Assembly: GCA_031292525.1 (NCBI GenBank)
Contig: JARLGY010000064.1
Span: forward strand, 124,001 to 188,000
Source: Flavipsychrobacter sp.
GTDB taxonomy: Bacteria; Bacteroidota; Bacteroidia; Chitinophagales; Chitinophagaceae
Direction: 5' to 3'
Length of the DNA stretch: 64,000 nucleotides
Shown: one piece after another, positions 43,105 to 52,761 of the stretch
Layout: every line of letters begins with the position of its first letter
Position numbering within the stretch: position 1 is the first letter of the stretch
Made by a program: the position numbers and the translations under genes
Notes under the pieces: generated by a model
Database searches by the model: none
Told to the model about the DNA's origin: nothing
What the model saw: the letters and a program-made list of their open reading frames with translations, nothing else

Positions 43105-45504
43105 TTATTGTGGATTAAAGTTAATCGTAAATTTTGCCTTATCTGCTGCTTGCTGTGCTGTATTGGCAAAGAACTGCAAACGATAGTACTTGCCACTTAC
43201 CCAATTATTTACAAAATCAGCATAATACTGGCTTCCAGGATTACCCGACTGCCCACCCGGATATACTGCATAAGCCTCTATTTCCTTACCCATCTGCACT
43301 ACCATACGCCACGATGGTGCATGATCACTCTTTGCTGCGTTCACCACATTACCCCAGCCTCCTATCTTTAAGCCGGGCACACTAAATGCAGGTAATTTCG
43401 TAAGATGTTTAATACTCGTATTCTTAACCTTGTACCATTCAAGTCCGGTAGTGGCTTCCAGTTTCTTTAGGCTGTCTGTAGTTTTTTGATAACTAAGCTG
43501 CACTACCTCTTCAAATGTGCCTATACCATTCCCCTTTCCGCAATAACTGTTTATTTCCCTTGATTGTATTAGTTGCATGGTCCGTTCCGGCAAGGGCCAC
43601 AGGTTATCAGGTACATTTTTAAAATGTTCTTCCCACAATCCCGCATACAGGTAGTTCCACCACACCTGGAAAATGGTGGCAGCTTTACTTTCCGCTTCCA
43701 GTCTGCAGTTCCAGTTCTTTAGCTTTTGTGTGTATTTATCATTTACAAACGAAATATTTGCAAGCATCACAGGCAGCATATTTGCCGCTAATATAGAATA
43801 GGTGTCGTTCTGCAATGCAAACATATCCTGTACAGTAGCTTTATGCATAGTATCAAGCACCTGGTTAATGCGCCATGCCCTAAACTCATAGAATGTACCA
43901 TTATAGTAATAAGGATAAGTACTGTCCGTTACCGACTGATTGGCTGATGCAAGGTATCCCTGCCCGGGGTTAAGCGCATGCGGGTTCTCTCGCATGGGTA
44001 TCAGCTCCTTCCAAAGGCCTGCGCTGTCAGCACCATTCATAATATATCGGCCCTGTTCCTTCCATTTATTTACAAACTGACCTTGCCCCCACAGCGCAAT
44101 GTTGCCTGCCCTATCAGCATAGGCCATGTTCTGCGCAGGACATTCAAAATGCATTATTGCATCTACAAATTCGGTATAGTTTGTTGCACGGTTAAGCAGA
44201 TAAATACTGAGCAACTCACTTGTAGCCCGGTGTGCCATCCAGCACATGGCTAGTGGTTTTTGTAATCCTCCCGGACCGTGGTAGTTTTCATCATACAGCA
44301 CAGGCCCTTGTATAGTGTACCGTACCGTATCAACGTAGTCAGGCTTGTCTTTTATTTTGATTCGCTCTACCCGATTATCAAAACCAAGTTGCTTTCCTGC
44401 AAACCAATATTTGTCCTTGCCACCTGTTACTCTGTGCACTTCATAAAAATCCTTTACATCCCTGTAGTTGTTGGTAAAGCCCCAGGTAATGCTATCGTTA
44501 AAACCAATAACTACCCCAGGCGCTCCTGGCAACGATACCCCATACACATTCATTCCCGGGGCTTGCAGTTGTACCTCAAACCATAGCGATGGCAGGTTAA
44601 TACCCAAATGTGGATCGTTACACAATATGGCTGCACCGCTTTGTGTACGGCTACCGCTTAGTACCCAGTTGTTACTTCCCTTTCCTTCATCACGCGGCTG
44701 CGCAAAATCCGACGCCTTAAAATGACTCCACACACTATCATTAGGTTGTGGTAAAGCAGTTAAAGACGGCGGGGCAAATACTGTACCCATCGGTATCACA
44801 GGTTTACTATCCTGTATCTTTTCAGGGTAAAGGGCCTTAAAGGTTGCTGCAGGCAGCATATCGCGCAGGTAAGTGAGCGGTATATCTTCAGTATAGCCTG
44901 TAAGATCATCTGCCATATATTTCAGCAGCAATGCGCTTTTCAGGTTGGTCCAAGGCTCTGGGGTAAAACCCATCAATTTGTATTCTAATGGTAGTGTTCT
45001 GTATCTTAACGTGGCTATATAACTATTAATACCTGCACTATAAGCATCCAGCATCAGCTTTGCACGCGGGTCAGCTTCTATAGCTTTTAGCGAATTTTCG
45101 GCTGCATATACCATTCCTTTCCGGCGTTGCAACCTGTCGTAGTTAAATCCTTTACTGCCTATAACTTCACTTACCCTGCCTGCTGCTGCCCTTGTTTCCA
45201 TATCCATTTGCCATAGCCTGAAGATGGCATGGATATATCCTTCTATATAATAAACATCATAATCATTAGTTGCATGGATATGGGGCACCATCCGGCTATC
45301 CAGCCACACTGTTACCGGGTGTTGCAGCGATGCGCACTTTATGTTTTGGCTAAAGTCATAATTTACCGGTTCGGCATTTGCCAGGCAGCCTTGTACAGGA
45401 TCCAACAGTCTGCCTATGGCAGGCAGTGAGCCCAATGTCTTATCTAATACCCACACCAAGATAATGGTAAGAATAACAAATACTATGGCCCGCAATACGC
45501 GCAT
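43105..45504 (-). CDS. Penicillin acylase family (Ntn-hydrolase) amidase
   Basis: A 799-residue exported Ntn-hydrolase. The ATG at 45504 gives an N-terminal membrane segment (about 4-21). The alpha chain (about 50-240) is followed by a linker and the autocatalytic cleavage site GKG-Ser277-NNW. Ser277 would be the N-terminal nucleophile of the beta chain. Beta-chain markers are NDPHLGINLPSLWFEV, GAPGVVIGFNDSITWGFTN, and the C-terminal PGGQSGNPGSQYY. Members cleave amide bonds of beta-lactams, N-acyl-homoserine lactones or other N-acyl compounds. The true substrate here is unknown. It starts 25 nt after the stop of the lytic transglycosylase gene and is coupled to the small membrane protein gene. 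Confidence 0.95.
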   Translation of the reverse strand: MRVLRAIVFVILTIILVWVLDKTLGSLPAIGRLLDPVQGCLANAEPVNYDFSQNIKCASLQHPVTVWLDSRMVPHIHATNDYDVYYIEGYIHAIFRLWQMDMETRAAAGRVSEVIGSKGFNYDRLQRRKGMVYAAENSLKAIEADPRAKLMLDAYSAGINSYIATLRYRTLPLEYKLMGFTPEPWTNLKSALLLKYMADDLTGYTEDIPLTYLRDMLPAATFKALYPEKIQDSKPVIPMGTVFAPPSLTALPQPNDSVWSHFKASDFAQPRDEGKGSNNWVLSGSRTQSGAAILCNDPHLGINLPSLWFEVQLQAPGMNVYGVSLPGAPGVVIGFNDSITWGFTNNYRDVKDFYEVHRVTGGKDKYWFAGKQLGFDNRVERIKIKDKPDYVDTVRYTIQGPVLYDENYHGPGGLQKPLAMCWMAHRATSELLSIYLLNRATNYTEFVDAIMHFECPAQNMAYADRAGNIALWGQGQFVNKWKEQGRYIMNGADSAGLWKELIPMRENPHALNPGQGYLASANQSVTDSTYPYYYNGTFYEFRAWRINQVLDTMHKATVQDMFALQNDTYSILAANMLPVMLANISFVNDKYTQKLKNWNCRLEAESKAATIFQVWWNYLYAGLWEEHFKNVPDNLWPLPERTMQLIQSREINSYCGKGNGIGTFEEVVQLSYQKTTDSLKKLEATTGLEWYKVKNTSIKHLTKLPAFSVPGLKIGGWGNVVNAAKSDHAPSWRMVVQMGKEIEAYAVYPGGQSGNPGSQYYADFVNNWVSGKYYRLQFFANTAQQAADKAKFTINFNPQ

Positions 45505-45529
45505 GTTATACTTTTTAAACTGTAATTTT

Positions 45530-46465
45530 TCACCAATTACCCGTTGGCAGATCAATTGTGTAACCCTTGCCATTCTTTATGGTAAGGGAGTGACCGCGCA
45601 TCCATGGGTTAAACCATTTTAACGTGCGGTAGGTTATGTTATGATCTATGCAAAACTGCTCCAGATCGGGTATAGTCTCTGTGACCTGTAGTTGATGCAC
45701 ACGGTATGGCTTGTATGCATCCGGTGGCATTACCACAAAGCCCACACTGGCAGCCTGCGTTATATAATATTTTAATGCTAGTATCCTGAACACATAGCGC
45801 ATTGTTTCTTCTGCAAGTAGCAATTTGTAATAATCATTGCTGCGCTGGTAAGTAGCCTGGGTATTATACCCTGCCATACCGCAATTGTACGATGCTGCTG
45901 CCGCTGTCCAGCTACCAAACTTTGCATATGCTTCTTTAAAGTACATACAAGCAGCGTCTGTCGATTTTATTACATTATATCGCTCATCCACTTCATCATT
46001 AACTTCAAGCCCATAGCGGGGCGCAGTGTCTTTCATAAACTGCCAGAAACCTACCGCCCCTACTCTCGATGTTTGGTTGATCAAAGCACTTTCGGCTACA
46101 CATAAGTATTTGAAATCATCTGGAATACCATTTGCCTTTAAGCGGTCTTCTATTTCAGGGAAGTACCTGGTAGATAGCCGGATGTCAGATAAAGTACTGA
46201 TGATGCTATAATAATTATTCAATATCTCTCGGTCCAGTTGTTCACGTACATCCTGCCTGTCTAGTGGCACCTTCTCACCCGCAAACGACATAGATGTTGG
46301 ACTTGGTGGTATAGACCATTTGTATTGCAACCTGCCATCCTGTTTTACATCTACAGAACTTTCACCAGTTTCACCTTTCCTGAAGGCAAAAATGCTGGCA
46401 ATAAGCAAAACAGTGACAGCGCCACAAGACAACAATAAAAATGGCTTTTTAGATAATTTCTTCAT
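45530..46465 (-). CDS. Membrane-anchored lytic transglycosylase (SLT domain)
   Basis: A 311-residue murein-cleaving enzyme. An N-terminal hydrophobic anchor (8-28) is followed by a linker and the SLT domain (about 95-235). The catalytic glutamate is Glu125 in YLCVAESALINQ, with VGAVGFWQFM (135-144) and AAAASYNCGMAGYN. These are the ES, GxxGxWQ and YNxG motifs of the MltD-like branch. The last 60 residues (VTETIPDLEQFCIDHNITYRTLKWFNPWMRG) resemble a degenerate LysM module. It cleaves peptidoglycan in the periplasm. The acylase-family gene lies 25 nt downstream, suggesting a short operon for envelope remodelling. Confidence 0.94.
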   Translation of the reverse strand: MKKLSKKPFLLLSCGAVTVLLIASIFAFRKGETGESSVDVKQDGRLQYKWSIPPSPTSMSFAGEKVPLDRQDVREQLDREILNNYYSIISTLSDIRLSTRYFPEIEDRLKANGIPDDFKYLCVAESALINQTSRVGAVGFWQFMKDTAPRYGLEVNDEVDERYNVIKSTDAACMYFKEAYAKFGSWTAAAASYNCGMAGYNTQATYQRSNDYYKLLLAEETMRYVFRILALKYYITQAASVGFVVMPPDAYKPYRVHQLQVTETIPDLEQFCIDHNITYRTLKWFNPWMRGHSLTIKNGKGYTIDLPTGNW

Positions 46466-46531
46466 TTGCTTCTTAATGACAATAAATTTAATGCTTATAG
46501 TTCGTAAAATAGCTGCTAGCTAACAATTATC

Positions 46532-46564
46532 ATAAAAAATCCGGCAGAGAAAACTCTGCCGGAT
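46532..46564 (-). terminator. Terminator after the OmpA-family gene
   Basis: Arms TCCGGCAGAG (46540-46549) and CTCTGCCGGA (46554-46563) with a 4-nt loop. On the minus strand a run of T (46539-46534) follows. It lies 23 nt past the stop at 46587. Confidence 0.92.
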
Positions 46565-46586
46565 CTATTAGTAACAATAATCTTTT

Positions 46587-47405
46587 TTACTTGCTGCCAC
46601 CGTTTATCACGTTCATCAGTTCATCCAGCTTAGGTTCAAGTATTATTTCAGTACGGCGGTTCCTTGCACGGCCTTGTTCTGTACCATTATCAGCAACCGG
46701 ATCGTATTGGCTGCGTCCGCTGGCGATAAGGCGGTTTGGAGATACATAATAATCATCTATCAATACATGCGCAATAGATACGGCGCGTGCTGTGCTCAAA
46801 GCCCAGTTATCACCATACATTTTGTTGTGTATTTTCACACTATCTGTATGGCCTTCCACATCCACATTAATATTCTGGTTGGTATTTAGTACTGCTGCAA
46901 GTTTAGATAATGCGTCCTTACCCTTAGGGTTTACTACCGCACTTCCTGATGGGAAAAGCAGGCTTTCCTGCATACTTACATACACTTTACCATTTTTCAT
47001 GGAAACGGTAAGTTCATTAGTATTAAAACCTACCAGGGCATCTGCTATTTTGCTGCGCAGCATTTCAGTATTTTTCTGTTGCTGGTCTATCAGGTTTTGC
47101 AGTTGTGCAAGCCTTTGGCGCTGGGCAGCTATCTGCTCTTTGCTCATATTAAGCTGGTTGGTTGCATTCTGGTTCATGTCGCCCAATGCGCCTACCTGGC
47201 CATTCAATTCGTCAATTTTATGGTTCATGCGGTCTATCTGTCCGCTTAGCATGCTTACGCTATCTTGTAGCTGCATAACATGTGTGTGCTGATTTTTAGC
47301 ATCCATGCGTGCTGCTATGAACCTTCTTTTGGCTACGCAAGACGATAACATGGTTGCCGCCAGGAAGAGGCATGTGGCTGAATAAAAAGCTTTTTTCATA
47401 ATCAT
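46587..47405 (-). CDS. OmpA-family outer membrane lipoprotein with coiled coil
   Basis: A 272-residue protein. The signal sequence has a lipobox, LSSC, with the lipid-carrying Cys at 23 (or at 21 from the second ATG at 47399). Residues about 38-130 are a coiled coil (MQLQDSVSMLSGQIDRMNHKIDELNGQV...). The OmpA C-terminal domain (about 145-260) has the peptidoglycan-binding signature VEGHTDSVKI, ALSTARAVSIAHVLI and RARNRRTEIILEP. It should tether the outer membrane to the cell wall. It is monocistronic and has a strong terminator. Confidence 0.95.
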   Translation of the reverse strand: MIMKKAFYSATCLFLAATMLSSCVAKRRFIAARMDAKNQHTHVMQLQDSVSMLSGQIDRMNHKIDELNGQVGALGDMNQNATNQLNMSKEQIAAQRQRLAQLQNLIDQQQKNTEMLRSKIADALVGFNTNELTVSMKNGKVYVSMQESLLFPSGSAVVNPKGKDALSKLAAVLNTNQNINVDVEGHTDSVKIHNKMYGDNWALSTARAVSIAHVLIDDYYVSPNRLIASGRSQYDPVADNGTEQGRARNRRTEIILEPKLDELMNVINGGSK

Positions 47406-47516
47406 GTGTGGTTTTCAAATGTTACTCGTAAAAATTGTGCCATCCTTTTATAAAACACAAAAGAGGTAATAGAAGCAATATTAAAATGAAAACCGAAAGA
47501 GACTTCTTATCACAGA

Positions 47517-48842
47517 TTAACTTACCGTCATCTTTATCATCAACACCTGCTTGGTTCCATTATTTACCTTAAATCTTTCGTCCAATCGCATTCCCGCGAT
47601 CCATACAATACGCTTTTGTGCTTCCAATACCCAAACTTGCTCTTTTTCATGCAGCGGTATTTTTTGATCAATAAAATACTTGCTCAGCTTCTTTTTTTTC
47701 ATCTTCATACCCAGCGGGTAAAAATAGTCGCCAATGTGCCAGCGCCTCAGGATAATAGGAAATTCTATTTTACTCAGGTCTATACAAGCCAGGTCATTTT
47801 GCAGGGGCACTTCATCCGGTCTGTCCGTAATATCAAATGTAAAATCATGTTTATTAGTGCTAACAGTGCATGGGGCCGCTTCTATCACTATCATATCTGC
47901 CAGCTCCGTAGCTAATTGAGTAATGATTAGGAAGTCACGGTTCCGGATGATACGATGTGATTGCGACGCTACGTAGTGCCCACTTTCCGCATCCAGTAAT
48001 TGCAATACGTGTGGCAGCTGTGTGGGCAAAAAACCAAATGGCGTCACCAGTTCATACAGCAATGTCTCTACTGGGGCAGACTTTTGCAACTTAAGGATAG
48101 GTATATAATAGTCATTTCCCCGTTGCTCTAGCAGGCGTTTACGCTCTTGTGTTACAGCACGATTGTAAAGTTGTTGTGCCTGCGCAAGCCTTCCTATGGT
48201 ATCACTCACACTTTGTATCGCATTAGGAAACGACTGCTGCACAACAGGTAGTATATTCAATCGCACTGCATTACGCAAGTAGGCATCTGTAGCGTTCGAT
48301 GCATCTTCTCTGTAAACTACACCCACTGCTGCAGCATAAGCTACAATACTATCCCTGGTAGCAAAAAGTAATGGCCGGATAATATTGCCATTGCGTTCAG
48401 GAATACCGTGCATACCATTCATACCAGTACCTTTAAACAGGTTCATCAGCAATGTCTCTACGTTATCATTAGCATGGTGTGCAGTAGCCAGCCTGCTGTA
48501 ACCATGAATACTGCATATCTGTTCAAACCATTCATAGCGAAGTATGCGGGCGGTTTCCTGTGTACCTTTCTTCCACTCTTCGCACCATTTTTTGGTATCA
48601 AAACGTGTAGTATGAAACGGTATATTGTTTGTGTTACACCAGTCGCGCACAAGTTGTTCATCAAGATCGGCCTCTGCTCCACGTAATTGAAAATTACAAT
48701 GCGCTACACCAAAATCAATACCCACTGCTGCAAATAACGTGGCCGTTACCATACTGTCTATACCTCCGCTCACACCCAGCAAAACGGGTCCATCAATAGC
48801 AAACTTCTTCCAGTTCTTTTTAAATTGTTCCTGTAGTTCCAT
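47517..48842 (-). CDS. tilS: tRNA(Ile)-lysidine synthetase
   Basis: A 441-residue enzyme that modifies C34 of the tRNA-Ile CAU anticodon to lysidine, so it reads AUA. The ATP pyrophosphatase loop is SGGIDS (25-30); the family markers TAHHANDNVETLLMNL and GTGMNGMHGIPERNG follow. A C-terminal TilS substrate-binding domain (about 360-441) contains LRRWHIGDYFYPLGMKMKKKKLSKYFIDQKI. Its start codon overlaps the stop of the upstream TPR gene by 1 nt (TAATG), so translation is coupled. Confidence 0.97.
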   Translation of the reverse strand: MELQEQFKKNWKKFAIDGPVLLGVSGGIDSMVTATLFAAVGIDFGVAHCNFQLRGAEADLDEQLVRDWCNTNNIPFHTTRFDTKKWCEEWKKGTQETARILRYEWFEQICSIHGYSRLATAHHANDNVETLLMNLFKGTGMNGMHGIPERNGNIIRPLLFATRDSIVAYAAAVGVVYREDASNATDAYLRNAVRLNILPVVQQSFPNAIQSVSDTIGRLAQAQQLYNRAVTQERKRLLEQRGNDYYIPILKLQKSAPVETLLYELVTPFGFLPTQLPHVLQLLDAESGHYVASQSHRIIRNRDFLIITQLATELADMIVIEAAPCTVSTNKHDFTFDITDRPDEVPLQNDLACIDLSKIEFPIILRRWHIGDYFYPLGMKMKKKKLSKYFIDQKIPLHEKEQVWVLEAQKRIVWIAGMRLDERFKVNNGTKQVLMIKMTVS

Positions 48843-49156
48843 TAGTAAACAAGGTCTTCATAAGCGCCCTGCAGTTCATTATATGTATGCATATCTTTGC
48901 CCGCCTTGGCCGCTTCCATTCCTTTTTCGTAAACTGGTATGGCGTCCTGTGGCAATCCTAAACGTTCCAGCAGCTTACCCAGATGGTAATAGGTAGCAAT
49001 ATATCCTGCATCAGTTGCAAGGTTATGTTCAAAAAGATTCCGGGCTGCTGTCTCATCACCCAGCTTCACATATTCAAGGGCAAGAGCATGGTTTAAAAAG
49101 CAATCATTAGGTGTTTCCTTCAAAAATGTTTTCAGTCGTTCTATCCTGTCACTCAT
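48842..49156 (-). CDS. Small TPR protein
   Basis: A 104-residue cytoplasmic protein made of about two and a half TPR-like helical hairpins: CFLNHALALEYVKLGDETAARNLF, GYIATYYHLGKLLERLGLPQDAIPVYEKGMEAA and MHTYNELQGAYEDL. There is no signal peptide. Such short TPR proteins are common in Bacteroidota and probably act as interaction adaptors. It is the first gene of a two-gene operon with tilS. No specific partner can be named. Confidence 0.85.
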   Translation of the reverse strand: MSDRIERLKTFLKETPNDCFLNHALALEYVKLGDETAARNLFEHNLATDAGYIATYYHLGKLLERLGLPQDAIPVYEKGMEAAKAGKDMHTYNELQGAYEDLVY

Positions 49157-49217
49157 TGTTTAGTTTCTGTACTGTAAAGTTAATAAACGCTACAGGAATA
49201 GCCTGTCTTTAAATGAA

Positions 49218-49241
49218 GAAAGACGGCATACACCGTCTTTC
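49218..49241 (-). terminator. Terminator after the PNGase F-like gene
   Basis: Arms GAAAGACGG (49218-49226) and CCGTCTTTC (49233-49241) with a 6-nt loop, 24 nt past the stop at 49265. On the minus strand the flank is only moderately T-rich (TTCATTTAAAG). Confidence 0.6.
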
Positions 49242-49264
49242 TCTAATATCAATACCTGGTATTA

Positions 49265-51232
49265 TTATTTAGCTATCAGCAACCTGGTCTGTATTTTACC
49301 ATTTGCATTATTGTCAATATACACCAAGGTATAAACACCATTTGCAAAACGGGATACATTAATAGTTTGTACCTCATCATTGCAAGGCTGTGTAAGTGCA
49401 ACACGGCCTATTGCATCTATAAGCTGCAAAGTTCCTTTAACCTGCTGGAAACCAACAAGCGAAACAGTTACATTACCTGTTGTTGGATTTGGATAGGCAT
49501 CAATGGTAATATTTTTACCTGTTTCTATATTAGTTATACCAGCCTTAAACGGACTGCCACCGAAGTTTTGGGTAAACCCTGAACCAAAATCACCGGCTTT
49601 ATAATTGGGGACACTAAGAGAAAGCGCCGTACCCAACTTGTTTATTGTTAAAGAACCTGCATCAGATGTTAAACCTTCATACCAATATTCAGTTAATCCA
49701 TAACCATCTGGCGCAGTCATCTGGAACTGGTAGCAGTTCAGCCCAAGTGTAACAGTGTCAATATACATCGTCTGGTGTGTAGTGTTAGTACGTTGAGCAA
49801 GAACGTTGCCATCTGCGTCAACGATCTGCCACGTTTGCGCTACGGCATTGGGATCTATCGTTTGGCTGGTCTTCATTTTTACAACTATTTGGTTACCCCA
49901 AAGTGGTGCAGGTACAAACGTAGTTGTAATACTATTGTTCGATGCATCTGCATCAGCTTGCCCATTTACCTGTGTGATAGTAGCGATGAACTGCTGCGGT
50001 GTTGATGTAAGACCAGATAATGCCTGCATTTGCCATGGAGTGGCCAGGTAAATGATGGTATCCTGCAACGGCGCAAGAGTGCCACTCCAGGTATAATTAC
50101 CTATGTAACTCCCTACAACACCGTAATCAAAGCGAATAGATGTAATAGGTGTACTGCCGCTGTTGTGTACGTGCACAATGGGTTGACTGCAAATATTGTT
50201 ATACCTGGTATATTCATTCTGGTTGTTGGGTGCAAGCACTTCTTCAAGCGATGCATCGAGAGTCTTATTAATACCACTATAATAAACCGCCATAGCTTCT
50301 ACATCATAAGAAGGGTTACTGTTACCACTGCTGGACATAGCAGTGGTATACGATGGGAAGGTAACATTCACTGAATACGCGCCAGAAGTTACACCCAAAG
50401 GATTGTCAATTGTATTAACTAATGCACCTGGGCACCAGCCAGATCTATTGTAAGGCCATGACCCTGTTTGTGCTGCTACGGGATTCTGCCCGCAATTGTC
50501 TCTCCAAAAGTTTTGTGTAAATATATCACTGCCATTTACTATAACATCATAAGTATTAGGGCAAAACTCATTACAGTCATTAGCATCCTCTCCATGACCT
50601 GTTATACGCATTTTCATTTCAGTTGCCGCTGTATTAGCTGGTGCAGTCTCGCTTAGCGTAGCCACGTGATTTTCTATCGGGTCAGTAGGTTGACCATAGT
50701 TAAAGATGCCATGCCATAAGCGCTGCAAACCAATTACTGTCCTGTCTGGTGTACCTTCAATCAACGCAAAACGTACGTTTGCAGTGAACCCATAGCTATA
50801 TCCGCCATAACCAATACGTATAGTCGCACTGTCTTTCAGCAAACCCGCGTAGTCAGTTACATCATATACATAATCATGCGTCCATGTAAGTGGAAAATTG
50901 CTGCTGGTTGTGGCATAAGGCGTTATCAGCCTCGATATTTCCATTGTATCGCCGGTCTTCGTCATTACATAGTTGTTAACAATATAATCCCAACTACCAC
51001 AGTATTGAGAACCAGCAGGGCATGCATACTTACCAAGTGTAAATATCATGTATATCTTCCTGTAGGTTTTAGTAGAATTTGGAAAAAAAACTGTCGTATC
51101 GTAATTCGTCGTGTTTGCCATTTGTGCAATATTTGCCTGCACCCAGGTAGTATCGCCCGGGTTGGCTTTGGCAACAATACTGCACAAACTGCATACTATC
51201 ACTGCAAGAAATAAGTGAAAACGTTTTTTCAT
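49265..51232 (-). CDS. PNGase F-like secreted protein with T9SS sorting domain
   Basis: A 655-residue surface protein. Signal peptide at 1-23 (ending VAKA). Residues about 25-190 match the N-terminal domain of peptide-N-glycosidase F-type proteins (YRKIYMIFTLG..., QYCGSWDY) and about 195-330 the C-terminal domain: ITGHGEDANDCNEFC, ITQNFWRDNCGQNPV-type sequence and YNRSGWCPGALV. These two jelly rolls also occur in copper monooxygenases, but the cysteine pattern here fits the PNGase F side. PNGase F removes N-glycans from asparagine; catalytic acid residues cannot be confirmed by eye. A beta-rich domain (about 345-570) precedes the T9SS CTD (DAYPNPTTGNVTVSL, QLIDAIGRV, ANGVYTLVYI). Confidence 0.88.
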   Translation of the reverse strand: MKKRFHLFLAVIVCSLCSIVAKANPGDTTWVQANIAQMANTTNYDTTVFFPNSTKTYRKIYMIFTLGKYACPAGSQYCGSWDYIVNNYVMTKTGDTMEISRLITPYATTSSNFPLTWTHDYVYDVTDYAGLLKDSATIRIGYGGYSYGFTANVRFALIEGTPDRTVIGLQRLWHGIFNYGQPTDPIENHVATLSETAPANTAATEMKMRITGHGEDANDCNEFCPNTYDVIVNGSDIFTQNFWRDNCGQNPVAAQTGSWPYNRSGWCPGALVNTIDNPLGVTSGAYSVNVTFPSYTTAMSSSGNSNPSYDVEAMAVYYSGINKTLDASLEEVLAPNNQNEYTRYNNICSQPIVHVHNSGSTPITSIRFDYGVVGSYIGNYTWSGTLAPLQDTIIYLATPWQMQALSGLTSTPQQFIATITQVNGQADADASNNSITTTFVPAPLWGNQIVVKMKTSQTIDPNAVAQTWQIVDADGNVLAQRTNTTHQTMYIDTVTLGLNCYQFQMTAPDGYGLTEYWYEGLTSDAGSLTINKLGTALSLSVPNYKAGDFGSGFTQNFGGSPFKAGITNIETGKNITIDAYPNPTTGNVTVSLVGFQQVKGTLQLIDAIGRVALTQPCNDEVQTINVSRFANGVYTLVYIDNNANGKIQTRLLIAK

Positions 51233-51333
51233 TTAAAAGCTTTTTTTGATGGATAAAACAGCATTAAAGTTAAAGATTATAGTTAATTAAACCATTCCGC
51301 GATAAAGAATATAATTAACTGCATATTAAGAAG

Positions 51334-51341
51334 TACCTTTG
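51334..51341 (+). promoter_or_regulatory. Predicted -7 element of der
   Basis: TACCTTTG, identical to the -7 element of the first M13 gene and a perfect TAnnTTTG. It lies 18 nt before the start codon, so the leader is very short. No TTG is found at the -33 position. Confidence 0.55.
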
Positions 51342-51359
51342 CGTCCTCAAATTTTTAAT

Positions 51360-52685
51360 ATGCCCGGTTTCACGGTGGCCATTGTTGGCCGACCAAATGT
51401 AGGAAAATCCACACTCTTTAATAGGCTGCTGGAGCAAAGAAAAGCAATAGTAGACGACATAAGCGGTGTAACCCGCGACAGGCAATATGGCATTTCTGAA
51501 TGGAATGGCAAAAACTTCAATGTAATTGATACAGGTGGTTTTGTAGCTCAGTCTGATGATGTTTTTGAACGCGAAATACGCAAACAGGTTCATATAGCCC
51601 TCGATGAGGCTGACCTGTTAATGTTTGTTGTAGATACCACCACCGGTATTACCGGTGAAGATCAAGACATGGCCGATGTGCTGCGCCGTACTGTTAAACC
51701 AGTATTACTCGTGGTCAATAAGGTAGATAATTCAGAACGTGCTTTATACGCAACCGAATTTTACTCGCTGGGGTTTGATAAAACGTTCTTCGTTTCTTCC
51801 ATATCTGGTAGCGGTACAGGTGAACTTCTCGATGAGGTTACCACCCATATTAAAGATGATGGCGCCGATGAAGTAGCCCTGGACGATGAAGGTAATCCAC
51901 TACCCAAGTTTGCAATCATAGGTCAGCCTAACGCTGGTAAATCCACCTTGCTCAACGCATTGGTTGGGCACGAACGTACTATCGTATCCAGTGTTGCTGG
52001 TACTACCCGCGATACGATACATACTCACTACAAGCAGTTTGGCAAGGAGTATATACTTATAGATACTGCCGGTATAAGAAAAAAGAAAAACGTACACGAA
52101 GACCTGGAGTTTTATTCAGTGATACGCGCCATACGTGCCATGGATGAAGCTGATGTGTGTATGTTGCTCATAGATGCTACCAACGGCATGACCGCACAGG
52201 ATGTAAGTATATTCAGCCTTGCCAGCCGTAAAGGTAAAGGGGTTGTGATATTGGTAAATAAGTGGGATCTGATGGAAAAGGAAACCAATACTGCCCGCGA
52301 TTTTGAAAAGGCAATAAAGGAAAAAATAGCCCCATTCACAGATGTGCCAGTACTATTCATATCAGCAGAAGAGAAAACGCGCATATTCCAGGGTATGGAA
52401 GCTGCCCTGCAGGTTTACGAAAACCGTAATCGCCGGGTACAAACATCTGTACTGAACGAAATAATGCTGAAGGAAATAGAACACTTTGCCCCGCCAATGG
52501 TACGCGGCAATACGGTAAAGATAAAGTATGTAACACAGGTGCCAACTGCAGTTCCGTCGTTCGCATTCTTTGCAAACTTCCCCGATTCTGTTAAGGAGCC
52601 TTACAAGAATTTCCTGGAGAATAAACTACGCAGCCACTTCAAGTTTAGCGGCGTGCCAATACGTATCTTTATAAGAAAGAAATAA
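51360..52685 (+). CDS. der: Ribosome biogenesis GTPase Der (EngA)
   Basis: A 441-residue tandem GTPase required for assembly of the 50S ribosomal subunit. First G domain: GRPNVGKST (10-18), DTGGF and NKVD. Second: GQPNAGKST (188-196), DTAGI and NKWD. A C-terminal KH-like domain (about 350-441) ends with VPIRIFIRKK. The ATG at 51360 is used; an upstream in-frame TTG falls within the promoter. It leads rimO (gap 76 bp), both being ribosome-related. Confidence 0.98.
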   Translation: MPGFTVAIVGRPNVGKSTLFNRLLEQRKAIVDDISGVTRDRQYGISEWNGKNFNVIDTGGFVAQSDDVFEREIRKQVHIALDEADLLMFVVDTTTGITGEDQDMADVLRRTVKPVLLVVNKVDNSERALYATEFYSLGFDKTFFVSSISGSGTGELLDEVTTHIKDDGADEVALDDEGNPLPKFAIIGQPNAGKSTLLNALVGHERTIVSSVAGTTRDTIHTHYKQFGKEYILIDTAGIRKKKNVHEDLEFYSVIRAIRAMDEADVCMLLIDATNGMTAQDVSIFSLASRKGKGVVILVNKWDLMEKETNTARDFEKAIKEKIAPFTDVPVLFISAEEKTRIFQGMEAALQVYENRNRRVQTSVLNEIMLKEIEHFAPPMVRGNTVKIKYVTQVPTAVPSFAFFANFPDSVKEPYKNFLENKLRSHFKFSGVPIRIFIRKK

Positions 52686-52761
52686 CAACCAGACAACCCA
52701 TACCCTTTTATACAAGGTACGGGGGTGCAGAACGATTTGTGAACGTAAAAAATACTTTTTT

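Noticed and set aside
49265-51232. Copper type II ascorbate-dependent monooxygenase
   Set aside because: The fold is shared, but the histidine and methionine copper ligands are not evident and the FWRDNCG/GWCPG segments match PNGase F-like proteins.
52686-52761. Hairpin between der and rimO as a terminator
   Set aside because: The complementarity around 52700-52727 is imperfect and followed by no T-run; the short gap suggests co-transcription.
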